Program-made: the position numbers and the translations under genes | Assembly (NCBI RefSeq): GCF_963678225.1 | Contig: NZ_OY782764.1 | Location: 2,857,001-2,921,000 of the forward strand | Direction of reading: 5' to 3' | Source of the DNA: an uncultured Cohaesibacter sp. | Lineage (GTDB): Bacteria; Pseudomonadota; Alphaproteobacteria; Rhizobiales; Cohaesibacteraceae | DNA length: 64,000 nucleotides | Notes under the pieces: generated by a model | What the model was told of the DNA's origin: nothing | Database searches by the model: none | The model's input: only the letters and a program-made list of their open reading frames with translations | In this document: positions 17,958 to 26,104 of the stretch, piece by piece | How the letters are laid out: the number at the start of each line of letters is the position of its first letter | Position numbering within the stretch: the first letter of the stretch is position 1

Positions 17958-19105
17958 CCATGGACGCAACAAGGATGGACAACAGCAGTAAACAAGAGAA
18001 CGAGCTTCTCATCGAGGTCAAGAATCTTGAAGTCCGGTTCCCGATCCGCAAGAAGAAACTCTTTTCATCCGAAGTCTCCTATCTGCGAGCGGTCGACGAT
18101 GTCAGCTTTGACATCAGACGAGGCGAAACGGTCGGTCTGGTAGGAGAATCCGGGTCTGGCAAAACCACCGTTGGCCGCGCCATTCTGCGCGCCATTGACC
18201 CCACTGCGGGCGATGTGATCTTCCACACCCGCGAGCATGATATCTATCTCGATGAGTTGGAAGGGGAAGAGCTGCGCCGGTTTCGAAAGAAAATGGGCAT
18301 GGTCTTCTCTGAAGGTCCTCATTCGATTGCCAATATGGCGAGTGACATTCTGCGTTCCTTTCGCCCGCGCATGAGCCTTGTCTTTCAGGATCCCTATTCT
18401 TCGCTCAACCCGCGCATGACCGTGCGCGACATCATTGCCGAGCCTCTGGTCGCATCCGGCATGATGAAAAATCGCGACAAGATCGATCAGCGGGTGCGCG
18501 ATATCGCAAGTCGCTGCAAGCTCAATCTGGAGCATCTGCGCCGTTTCCCCCACGCATTCTCGGGCGGACAACGCCAGCGCATCTGCATCGCGCGGGCCTT
18601 GGTAACGCGGCCTGATTTTGTGGTTTGCGACGAGAGCGTTTCTGCGCTGGATGTGTCCATTCAGGCAGAGATCGTCAATCTACTCAAAGACCTACAGGAA
18701 GAAATGGGCGTGGCCTTTCTGTTCATTGCCCATGATCTGTCTGTGGTGGCCCAAATGTCCCATCGTGTGGCCGTGATGTATGTGGGCAAGTTCGTTGAAT
18801 ATGCGCCTACCGAGAGTCTTTTCTATAAGCCGCGCCATCCCTATACCCACGCGCTTTTGTCGGCCATTCCGACCATAGATCCGGACGAGAGTTTCGATCC
18901 GATCAGGTTGGAAGGCGAAATTCCCAACCCGCTCGCCGCGCCATCCGGCTGTCGCTTTCACACCCGCTGCCCCTATGCAACGGAGCAATGCGCCAGTGAA
19001 ATCCCGCACTGGCAGGAAATAGCGCCGGAGCATTTTGTGGCCTGCCATAGGGTGGATGAGCTCGATTTCTCCCGCGACAAACAAAGCGCGGATATCACCG
19101 ATTAG
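17954..19105 (+). CDS. ABC transporter ATPase, OppF-like, with extra Q-loop segment
   Basis: 383 residues. Walker A GESGSGKT is at about 64-71, the real Q-loop [17 protein letters not shown] near 131-147, the signature [15 protein letters not shown], Walker [12 protein letters not shown] (D-E intact), the H-loop IAHDLSVV, and the C-terminal [13 protein letters not shown] cap. Residues about 100-128 hold an unusual insert: [14 protein letters not shown] reads like a second, degenerate copy of the Q-loop start, followed by about 15 further residues. It partners the OppD-like ATPase. A four-base overlap with that gene implies coupled translation; an internal ATG at residue 8 is an alternative start. 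Confidence 0.93.
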   Translation: MTMDATRMDNSSKQENELLIEVKNLEVRFPIRKKKLFSSEVSYLRAVDDVSFDIRRGETVGLVGESGSGKTTVGRAILRAIDPTAGDVIFHTREHDIYLDELEGEELRRFRKKMGMVFSEGPHSIANMASDILRSFRPRMSLVFQDPYSSLNPRMTVRDIIAEPLVASGMMKNRDKIDQRVRDIASRCKLNLEHLRRFPHAFSGGQRQRICIARALVTRPDFVVCDESVSALDVSIQAEIVNLLKDLQEEMGVAFLFIAHDLSVVAQMSHRVAVMYVGKFVEYAPTESLFYKPRHPYTHALLSAIPTIDPDESFDPIRLEGEIPNPLAAPSGCRFHTRCPYATEQCASEIPHWQEIAPEHFVACHRVDELDFSRDKQSADITD

Positions 19106-19120
19106 AAACCAGACCCAAAA

Positions 19121-19145
19121 GGAAGCAAACAGCTCTGCTGCTTCC
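19121..19145 (+). other. Intercistronic stem-loop before phnW
   Basis: GGAAGCA (19121-19127) and TGCTTCC (19139-19145) pair around 11 bases, with no T-run after. It divides the transporter part from the catabolic part of the operon and may be an RNA-processing or stability element. Confidence 0.45.
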
Positions 19146-19184
19146 CCAATAAACAAGAAAGCCTAACGAGAAGAGGATCGTCCG

Positions 19185-20399
19185 ATGTCCAAGCTGGACA
19201 ATGAACGTGCCAACAATCTGAAAAGCAGTTTGCTGCCTGATCCCGAAATGGGCGAGCCTTTTCTGCTGACGCCCGGTCCGCTGACCACCTCCTTTGCCGT
19301 CAAGCAGGCGATGCTGAGGGATTGGGGCAGTTGGGATGGCGACTTCCGTGCCATGACCGCCGATATGCGCCGCCGACTGCTCGCTCTGTTGGGGGCGGAA
19401 CAAGGCGCCTTTGAATGCATTCCCATGCAAGGCTCCGGCTCCTATCTGGTCGAAGCGTTGCTCGGCACCATGGTGCCCAAGGATGGCAAATTGCTTGTGC
19501 TGGCCAATGGGGCCTATGGCCTGCGGGCCGCAAAGACAATGGAAGCCATTGGCAGGGCTTATCACCTGCTTCACAAGGGCGATTATCTGCCTCCGCGTGG
19601 TGCCGAGGTGGCTGATATCCTTGCCAATGATCCGGCTATCACCCATGTGCTGGCGATCCATTGCGAAACCAGTTCGGGCATTCTCAACCCCATCGCCGAG
19701 ATTTCTCAGGCCACCTATGCCGCCGGGCGCAAGCTGCTGGTGGATTCCATGTCTGCCTTTGGCGCTGTGACCATGGAGCCCGATCAGATCCGTTATGAGG
19801 CGCTGGTTTCATCGGCAAACAAATGCATCGAGGGGGTGCCGGGCTTTGGCTTTGCGCTGGTACGCCGCAGTGAACTCATCGCCACCAAAGGCAACTGCCA
19901 TTCTCTCAGTCTTGATCTTCATGCCCAATGGGAAAATCTGGAAAAGAGCGGCCAGTGGCGCTTTACACCGCCGACCCATGTGGTTGCCGCATTTCTTGAG
20001 GCATTGAAAGCCCATGAGGCCGAGGGCGGTGTGGCGGTGCGTGGGGCCCGCTACACCAACAATCGCGACGTGATGGTCGCCGGTATGCGGGCGTTGGGCT
20101 TTGAAACCCTGCTCGATGCGCGTTGGCTTTCGCCGATCATCGTTACCTTTTTCTGCCCGGCCGATGAGCGCTTCGTGTTTGATCGCTTCTATGAGCTGAT
20201 GAAAGACAAGGGCTTCATCATCTATCCGGGCAAGCTGACGGTGGTGGAAAGCTTCCGCATTGGCTGCATCGGCCAGATGGATGAAGCCATCATGCGTCGC
20301 GTTGTGGCTGCGGCAAAACAGAGCCTTGAGGAACTGGGCGTAACAAGCGCCGCCCCGCCTTTGGCAGCCTTTGAAGAACGTAAGAAGCTGAACGCTTGA
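19185..20399 (+). CDS. phnW: 2-aminoethylphosphonate:pyruvate aminotransferase
   Basis: 404 residues, class V PLP aminotransferase. It converts 2-aminoethylphosphonate and pyruvate into phosphonoacetaldehyde and alanine. Family marks are LLTPGPLTTSFAVKQAML with DWGSWD, the FECIPMQGSGSYLVEA block, the VDSMSAFGAV stretch holding the PLP aspartate region, the PLP lysine in SSANKCIEGVPGFGF, and the C-terminal FIIYPGKLT.VESFRIGCIGQM. The length is a little above the usual 370, from extensions at both ends. GAAGAGGA before the ATG fits. phnX follows at once, completing the phosphonatase pathway. Confidence 0.96.
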   Translation: MSKLDNERANNLKSSLLPDPEMGEPFLLTPGPLTTSFAVKQAMLRDWGSWDGDFRAMTADMRRRLLALLGAEQGAFECIPMQGSGSYLVEALLGTMVPKDGKLLVLANGAYGLRAAKTMEAIGRAYHLLHKGDYLPPRGAEVADILANDPAITHVLAIHCETSSGILNPIAEISQATYAAGRKLLVDSMSAFGAVTMEPDQIRYEALVSSANKCIEGVPGFGFALVRRSELIATKGNCHSLSLDLHAQWENLEKSGQWRFTPPTHVVAAFLEALKAHEAEGGVAVRGARYTNNRDVMVAGMRALGFETLLDARWLSPIIVTFFCPADERFVFDRFYELMKDKGFIIYPGKLTVVESFRIGCIGQMDEAIMRRVVAAAKQSLEELGVTSAAPPLAAFEERKKLNA

Positions 20400-20422
20400 A
20401 GGCCATTCGGAGAGAGAACATC

Positions 20423-21196
20423 ATGACACAGATAAAAGCGGTTATATTTGATTGGGCCGGAACGCTGGTGGATTTCGGCAGCTTCGCGCCTATGGGCGTC
20501 TTCGTCAAATGCTTCGAGGAATTTGGCATCAAGGCGTCCATTGAGCAGGCCCGTGCCCCCATGGGGTTGCCCAAATGGAACCATATCCGCGCCATGATGG
20601 ACGATGACGCCATCGCGGCCCAATGGCAGGCCAAATATGGCCAGGAACCAACCGATGCCGATGTCGACAAGATCTATGAGATCTTCGTACCGATGAATGA
20701 AAAGGTCGCTGCCGACTATGCCGATCTGGTGCCCGGTGCGCTGGAAACCATCGACTGGCTGCGCACGCGCGGCATCAAGATTGGCTCCACGACAGGCTAT
20801 ACCCGCTCGATCATGGAGCATGTCTTGCCTGTTGTGAAGAAACAGGGGTTCGAGCCGGACAATCTCATCTGTGCTGATGATCTGGCCGAGGGCCGCCCCG
20901 GTCCGCTGGGCATGTATCAGAGCTTCGTGGATCTGGCCGTCTATCCGCCTTCTGCTGTCATCAAGGTGGATGACACGGTGCCGGGCCTCAAGGAAGGTGT
21001 CGCCGCAGGCTGTATCACGGTCGGGCTGGCGCTCTCCGGCAATTTCGTCGGCAAGACGCCGCAAGAGCTGGCTGCGCTTTCCGAGGGGGAAATTGCCAGC
21101 TTGCGAGAGGCCGCGACTGTGCTACTCAAAGAGGGTGGGGCGGATTATGTCATCGACACGGTGGCCGATCTGCCAGCCCTGATCGAAACACTCTGA
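20423..21196 (+). CDS. phnX: Phosphonoacetaldehyde hydrolase (phosphonatase)
   Basis: 257 residues, HAD superfamily. It cleaves the C-P bond of phosphonoacetaldehyde to acetaldehyde and phosphate. The nucleophile motif is DWAGTLVDFG near residue 10. The Schiff-base lysine lies in the cap domain at ARAPMGLPKWNHIRAM. Motif II is GSTTGYTR and the C-terminal acidic motif is IKVDDTVPGLKEG. The ATG at 20423 (after AGAGAG) was preferred to an in-frame ATG at 20396, which overlaps the phnW stop and would add nine residues. Confidence 0.96.
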   Translation: MTQIKAVIFDWAGTLVDFGSFAPMGVFVKCFEEFGIKASIEQARAPMGLPKWNHIRAMMDDDAIAAQWQAKYGQEPTDADVDKIYEIFVPMNEKVAADYADLVPGALETIDWLRTRGIKIGSTTGYTRSIMEHVLPVVKKQGFEPDNLICADDLAEGRPGPLGMYQSFVDLAVYPPSAVIKVDDTVPGLKEGVAAGCITVGLALSGNFVGKTPQELAALSEGEIASLREAATVLLKEGGADYVIDTVADLPALIETL

Positions 21197-21239
21197 TTGT
21201 TAAAAGATCCTTTGATCGGATTTGAGGAGAACCCGCGCC

Positions 21240-22793
21240 ATGTCCAGACCGAATATCATTCTTATAACGGCCGATCAGTGGCGCGGTGATTGTTTGGGCG
21301 CGGTGGGGCATCCGACTCTCAAGACCCCCAATCTGGATGCATTGGCGGCCGATGCAGTTTTGTTTCGCAATCACTATTGTGCAACGGCTCCTTGCTCGCC
21401 GGCGCGGGCAACCCTTTACACCGGTCTTTACCAGATGAACCACAGGGTGGTGCGCAATGGAGCGCCATTGGCTGACGGGTTTGATACGCTCGCCAAGGCC
21501 GGGCGCAGGGCTGGTTACAAGCCGACGCTTTTCGGCTACACGGACACGGCGCTCGACCCGCGCACTCTGGCACCAGATGATCCGGCTCTGACCACCTATG
21601 AGAATGTGCTACCGGGCATGGAGGTGGGGCAAGCGCTGCCCGAAGATGACAAGCCATGGCTGACATGGCTCAAGACGCGCGGCTATGATGTTGCCTCCCG
21701 CTTTGAGGCCCTCACGCCGCCGATGGAACCGGGGGAACGGGTCTCCATGCTGCCGCCTTGCTACGGGGCAGATGAAACACCGACGGCCTTCCTGCTGGAA
21801 AAGATGGAAGACTGGCTGGATGAGCAGCGGGAGGAGGACGCACCTTTCTTTGCTCATCTCTCCTTCATTCGTCCGCATCCGCCTTTTGTTGTGCCTGAGC
21901 CTTACAACAGCATGTATGCGCCTGAGGCTGCTCAAGACGCAGCACCTGCCTTCGATCGGCATCCCTGCGCCACAGCCGAGGCGGCAAGCCACCCGTTTGC
22001 CGACTTGATGATGCAGCATAACGGGCTATCGAGCTTCCTCACCTATGATGAGGACGGCAACCCGAACCCGAAAGGGCGTGTCAAGGATCTATCAGCTCAT
22101 GATATCAGCCGTATTCGAGCCCTCTATTATGGCATGATCTCGGAAGTCGACGCCGCCATTGGTCGCCTGATTGCCAGCCTCAAGGCGCGCGGGCTCTGGG
22201 AGAATACGGTCTTCATCTTTACCTCCGATCATGCCGAAATGATGGGGGATCACTGGATGCTCGGCAAGGGCGGATTTCACGCCTCCAGCTATCACATCCC
22301 TCTGATTATCCGGACACCGGACGGCGGCCGCGGCGAGACGGTTAGCGCCTTTACGTCCAGCGCCGACATCTTCCCCACCTTGCTTGAAATTCTTGGTGAT
22401 GAGGCTATCAACGCGCTTGATGGCACCTCGCTTATGGAGCATGTCTGCGGCAATCCCGTAAGCGGGTGGCGCGATGCTGCCTTTTACGAGTTTGACTTCC
22501 GCGCCCAGCGTGCGGGCAGCGCCGAACTCAAGGCCCGTATGCGGCAGGAAGAATGTTCGCTTGCGGTATTGCGAGACGAAGCCTTTCACTATGTGCACAT
22601 CCCCGGCTTTCCAGCCCTGTTGTTCGATCTGCAAAAGGACCCCCAGTGCCTTAACAATGTCGCCGAGGATGAAGCCTATCTGCGCACGCGGCTCATCTAT
22701 GCCGAGAAGCTGCTTGATCTGAGGGCGCGGCATATGGACGAAACACTGGCGCGCATGCTGATGACCCCGCAAGGCGCGGTGATCACCGACTAA
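21240..22793 (+). CDS. Phosphonate monoester hydrolase / sulfatase-family phosphodiesterase
   Basis: 517 residues, alkaline-phosphatase superfamily. The metal and formylglycine motifs are seen: ITADQWRGD at residues 9-17, Cys52 in APCSPARATLYTG (CxPxR, the site converted to formylglycine), and TSDHAEMMGDHWMLGKGGF further on. Overall pattern, including PHPPFVVPEPYNSMY, the YEFDFR block and the C-terminal HMDETLARML.TPQGA segment, resembles rhizobial phosphonate monoester hydrolases, which cleave phosphonate and phosphate diesters. In this operon it would free AEP from an ester before PhnW acts (inference). The ATG at 21240 follows GAGGAG. No formylglycine-generating enzyme is in the window. 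Confidence 0.85.
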   Translation: MSRPNIILITADQWRGDCLGAVGHPTLKTPNLDALAADAVLFRNHYCATAPCSPARATLYTGLYQMNHRVVRNGAPLADGFDTLAKAGRRAGYKPTLFGYTDTALDPRTLAPDDPALTTYENVLPGMEVGQALPEDDKPWLTWLKTRGYDVASRFEALTPPMEPGERVSMLPPCYGADETPTAFLLEKMEDWLDEQREEDAPFFAHLSFIRPHPPFVVPEPYNSMYAPEAAQDAAPAFDRHPCATAEAASHPFADLMMQHNGLSSFLTYDEDGNPNPKGRVKDLSAHDISRIRALYYGMISEVDAAIGRLIASLKARGLWENTVFIFTSDHAEMMGDHWMLGKGGFHASSYHIPLIIRTPDGGRGETVSAFTSSADIFPTLLEILGDEAINALDGTSLMEHVCGNPVSGWRDAAFYEFDFRAQRAGSAELKARMRQEECSLAVLRDEAFHYVHIPGFPALLFDLQKDPQCLNNVAEDEAYLRTRLIYAEKLLDLRARHMDETLARMLMTPQGAVITD

Positions 22794-22798
22794 AGCCG

Positions 22799-23605
22799 CT
22801 AAAAGATGAAGCGATCCGAGCGATCCATGAAATCGTGCATATGCACCATGATCTGCTCTTCGTTGGCCAGCACCACGCCATAGGCTGGAGCTTCGAAATT
22901 GCCATATTGACCCTTCGGAGAGGATGTCATCTCTAGGGCCACCTGATGGTTGAGCCCGCGCATGCAGGAAACGGGCAGCCCGCGCCAATTGCCATAGACC
23001 ATCCGATGGGCATGACCGACAAAGATATGCCGCACGCGATGGCGATGGGGCCTCAGGATCTGCCAGAAGGCTTCCGCATCTTCAAGGCGGCTCTCATCCA
23101 TGTCGGGCAGGCCGATGGCGAAGGGGGGATGGTGCATGAACAGCATCACCGGCCCCGAGGTTTCGCTCAAGACGCCCTTCAGCCATCCTTGCCTCTCTTC
23201 GCAATAACGCCCCACATCACTGCCGCGCTGGCTGGTATCCAGAAACAGACAAAGTCCGAATGGCGTGCGCTTGGAGCCTTGAATGAAGCCGCAATCGCAG
23301 CGCTGTGCTTCGGGGAAATGAAAGCGGAAGGTACGAACATCATCATGATTGCCCACGAGAAGATGGGACGGAATGGACAGCCGCCGGAGTTCACGGGCAA
23401 ATATTTCATAAGCAGCATCATCGCCATGATGGGTCAGATCGCCTGTTATGACGACGAAGTCTGCATCATGATGCTCGCTGTTGATGCTGTCGATTGCCGC
23501 GCGCAACCTGCCTGCTGGCTGTTGGCCGTATACAGCGCCGCCATCCTTGACAATATGGCAATCGGTCAGATGGATGAATTTCAGCATATCGGGATTTTTG
23601 ATCAT
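22799..23605 (-). CDS. Metallophosphoesterase (GpdQ/CpdA-like phosphodiesterase)
   Basis: 268 residues with the complete dinuclear-metal phosphoesterase set: LTDCH near residue 13, ITGDLTHHGDD, VGNHDD, a histidine in MLFMHHPPFAIG, and FVGHAHR. The closest characterised types are glycerophosphodiesterase GpdQ and cyclic-nucleotide phosphodiesterase CpdA. It lacks a signal peptide, so it acts in the cytosol. The ATG at 23605 has AGGTG upstream; an ATG at 23587 giving MLKFIHLTD is a good alternative. It converges with the phosphonate-ester hydrolase five bases away. It diverges from the DeoR/ABC operon, which points to a phosphodiester delivered by that importer (inference). Confidence 0.88.
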   Translation of the reverse strand: MIKNPDMLKFIHLTDCHIVKDGGAVYGQQPAGRLRAAIDSINSEHHDADFVVITGDLTHHGDDAAYEIFARELRRLSIPSHLLVGNHDDVRTFRFHFPEAQRCDCGFIQGSKRTPFGLCLFLDTSQRGSDVGRYCEERQGWLKGVLSETSGPVMLFMHHPPFAIGLPDMDESRLEDAEAFWQILRPHRHRVRHIFVGHAHRMVYGNWRGLPVSCMRGLNHQVALEMTSSPKGQYGNFEAPAYGVVLANEEQIMVHMHDFMDRSDRFIF

Positions 23606-24120
23606 CTGGCAGGCACCTGTGTTTCAAGGCGGGAACGCTCGATGAGATTCCCGAAGTCGGGCGACTATGCCCCGCAAAGATGACAATCAGATAATGGAAT
23701 GACGACTCTTTGCTGACAAAAGACGAGACAAGCAGCATCAGCTCAGAGCGCGGCTTTGCTGCACCGGAAACTGGCAGGAACGCCCAAACCAGACCCGCCC
23801 CTATCGCTAGCCCTGTCATGCTTCCTTCATGACGCTGGGTGAAAGCGATGGTCATTTGAGCATCTTTGCACGGTCGGGAAATTCAAAAAAGAATAGAAAA
23901 TTCAGTCAGAAAAGAGATGGTTGTTAAAATCTCATGTTCATTTTCAATTTCATTTGAATGTCACATAACGTTCAAATGGCTGAAATATTCCCGGCCTAAC
24001 GTCCCCTCATAAACAGAGCAATTGAGCCTTTAGCCTCTCCAGGCGATGGGGGTGCCAGCTTTGGCAAAAGCCACAAGTGGGTGCCCCTGACTGGAGGGGA
24101 CGAGGACAAGGTGGCTCTTT
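23606..24120. promoter_or_regulatory. Divergent control region of the phosphodiesterase and DeoR/ABC operons
   Basis: A 515-base gap. Its AT-rich centre (about 23880-24000) holds an inverted repeat, CATTTGAA (23951-23958) and TTCAAATG (23971-23978) separated by 12 bases. Overlapping TTCA-rich direct repeats (TTCATTTTCAATTTCATTTG from 23938) lie beside it. These suit a DeoR-type repressor, whose sites are often repeated half-sites. No intervening gene is convincing; a minus-strand frame ending inside the phosphodiesterase gene was rejected. Confidence 0.5.
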
Positions 24121-24969
24121 ATGAGAGTCGCAAGAGCGGATCGGGGCATTATGAAAAACTATAGCGAACGGCAATTGGAAATCATTCGGACGGTTACCGA
24201 AAGCGGCTTTTCAGCCATCGATGCCTTGTCCGAACAGTTCAATGTTTCCACGCAGACCATTCGCCGTGATGTCAACGCCCTGTGTGAGCTGGGCGAGCTG
24301 CGCCGCGTCTGGGGCGGGGTGGAGCCACCACCCGTGAGCGGCAACCTGCTTTATGCCAAGCGCAAGATCATGAATGTAACCGCCAAGCGGCAGATTGCCT
24401 TTGAAGTTGCCAAACATATTCCCGATGGCAGCACCATAGCGCTTTCCATAGGCACCACACCGGAAATGGTCATCGAGGCCTTGCAGGAAAAGGCCAATCT
24501 CAAGGTCTTTACCAACAACCTCAATGTTGCCATGCAGGCAAGCGAACGCCACGACTGGTCTGTGACCATTGCGGGTGGCAGCGTGCGCCCAGGCGACAAG
24601 GACATTCTGGGCTCGGATGTGGAGGTTTTCTTTGATCGCTTCGAGGTAGACTTCGGCATTTTCGGCGTGGCGGGTGTGACGCCCGATGGCGGCCTGCTGG
24701 ATTTCTCCGAGGCCGAAGTGGGGAGCCGCCGGGCCATCATGAAAAACAGCCGAAAGTCTTTTCTGGTCATGGACCATACCAAATTCGGGCGCGCGGCCCA
24801 TGTGCGGGGCGGGCATCTTTCCGATGTGTCCTGCATTGTCTGCGATGAACCCATTCCGCATCCATTTGAAAGCGGGCTCGGCTCGGCCAGCGTGATTATT
24901 GCCAATGAAACAAGCCGTGATGAGAAGGCTGACGCGGGCAACGACCCTTATGAACGAGGCACGCGATGA
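24121..24969 (+). CDS. DeoR/GlpR-family transcriptional regulator
   Basis: DeoR helix-turn-helix at the N-terminus (SERQLEIIRTVTESGFSAIDALSEQFNVSTQTIRRDVNALCELGELRRVWGGVEPP). The DeoRC sensor domain follows, with SIGTTPEMVIEAL, FTNNLNVAMQA, VTIAGGSVRPGDKDILG and MDHTKFGRAAHVR, the phosphosugar-binding fold related to GlpR. The effector is probably a phosphorylated C3-C6 compound. Two starts are possible: ATG 24121 or ATG 24151 (MKNYSERQ), the latter closer to the family norm. It overlaps the next gene, an ABC ATPase, by four bases and so is part of the importer operon it presumably controls. Confidence 0.9.
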   Translation: MRVARADRGIMKNYSERQLEIIRTVTESGFSAIDALSEQFNVSTQTIRRDVNALCELGELRRVWGGVEPPPVSGNLLYAKRKIMNVTAKRQIAFEVAKHIPDGSTIALSIGTTPEMVIEALQEKANLKVFTNNLNVAMQASERHDWSVTIAGGSVRPGDKDILGSDVEVFFDRFEVDFGIFGVAGVTPDGGLLDFSEAEVGSRRAIMKNSRKSFLVMDHTKFGRAAHVRGGHLSDVSCIVCDEPIPHPFESGLGSASVIIANETSRDEKADAGNDPYERGTR

Positions 24970-26051
24970 GCGCTGCACATCCGGCCCATCACGGGCGATC
25001 AATCGAGCTGCAGTCGATCTCCAAGAGCTGGGATCAGACCAAGGCGCTCGATAGCGTGAACATATCCATTCCCGCGGGCTCTTTCACCGCCTTGCTCGGA
25101 CCATCCGGCTGTGGCAAGTCGACCTTGTTGCGCATCATTGCAGGGCTGGAAACCGCCACGGAAGGAACGGTTCGAATTGGCGATGAAGATGTCACCCGCC
25201 GTCCACCAGACAAGCGCGATCTGTCCATGGTGTTCCAGTCCTACGCTCTGTTTCCGCATCTGGATGTGGCCGAGAATATCATATTTGGCCTCAAGACCCG
25301 CAAGGAGCCGAAGAAGCAGCGCACCGAAAAGCTGCTCGCAGTTGCCGAGCTGATGGGCCTTGAAAAACTGTTGGATCGCAAACCCGGCGCGCTTTCCGGC
25401 GGACAGCAGCAGCGCGTGGCGCTGGCCCGTGCCGTCATTGCCGAGCGTTCCATTTGCCTGATGGATGAACCGCTTTCAAACCTTGATGCCAAATTGCGTC
25501 ACGAGATGCGGGTTGAGCTGCGGGCTCTGCAACAAAAGCTCGGTTTTACCATGGTCTATGTCACCCACGATCAGGCCGAGGCAATCACCATGGCGGATCA
25601 GGTGGTGCTGCTCAATGCAGGTCAGGTGGAACAGGTCGATGCACCGCGCGCCCTTTATGATGCGCCACGCTCCACCTTCGCTGCCCGTTTTATCGGGACC
25701 CCCCCCATGAGCCTGTTCGAAGCCTCAGCGCTTGGCGATATGGGCCAGCAACTGAGCCGTGATGCAGGCACCGAACTGTTGCTCGGGCTTCGCCCGGAAG
25801 CGGTAACCCCTAATGAGGATGGCCTTCTGAAGGCCACCATCGCTGCCGCCGAGTTTCAGGGCGCAGACACCATGCTCGATTGTCTGGTTGGCGATGAAAT
25901 GATCACCGTGCGGGCCTCTGGCAGAAGCCACTTTGCTGCAGGCAGTCCGGTCTCCCTTTCCTTCGCTCCTGAGGAACTGGCCTTGTTCGACAAGGCATCA
26001 GGGGCACGTCTCATAAAGTCCCAAAAACTGGTCGAGGCCCTGCGGTCTTGA
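24966..26051 (+). CDS. ABC transporter ATPase, UgpC/MalK-like
   Basis: 361 residues. Walker A GPSGCGKST near residue 40, the Q-loop VFQSYALFPHLDVAENI, the signature LSGGQQQRVALARAV, Walker B ICLMDEPLSNLDAKLR, and the switch histidine VYVTHDQAEA are all intact. The C-terminal TOBE-like regulatory domain is seen with FIGTPPMSLFEA and GLRPEAV. This is the carbohydrate/glycerol-phosphate importer type. It would work as a homodimer with the two permeases at 27472-29171. Its start overlaps the DeoR stop. Confidence 0.95.
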   Translation: MSAAHPAHHGRSIELQSISKSWDQTKALDSVNISIPAGSFTALLGPSGCGKSTLLRIIAGLETATEGTVRIGDEDVTRRPPDKRDLSMVFQSYALFPHLDVAENIIFGLKTRKEPKKQRTEKLLAVAELMGLEKLLDRKPGALSGGQQQRVALARAVIAERSICLMDEPLSNLDAKLRHEMRVELRALQQKLGFTMVYVTHDQAEAITMADQVVLLNAGQVEQVDAPRALYDAPRSTFAARFIGTPPMSLFEASALGDMGQQLSRDAGTELLLGLRPEAVTPNEDGLLKATIAAAEFQGADTMLDCLVGDEMITVRASGRSHFAAGSPVSLSFAPEELALFDKASGARLIKSQKLVEALRS

Positions 26052-26104
26052 TCGATAACCAAATCTATTTTTAACAGTCAAACAGGATGAAAAGGACCAT
26101 ACCC

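Noticed and set aside
23466-23855. Minus-strand frame of 129 residues overlapping the metallophosphoesterase start
   Set aside because: It overlaps a well-supported gene, has no good ribosome site and gives a low-quality protein.
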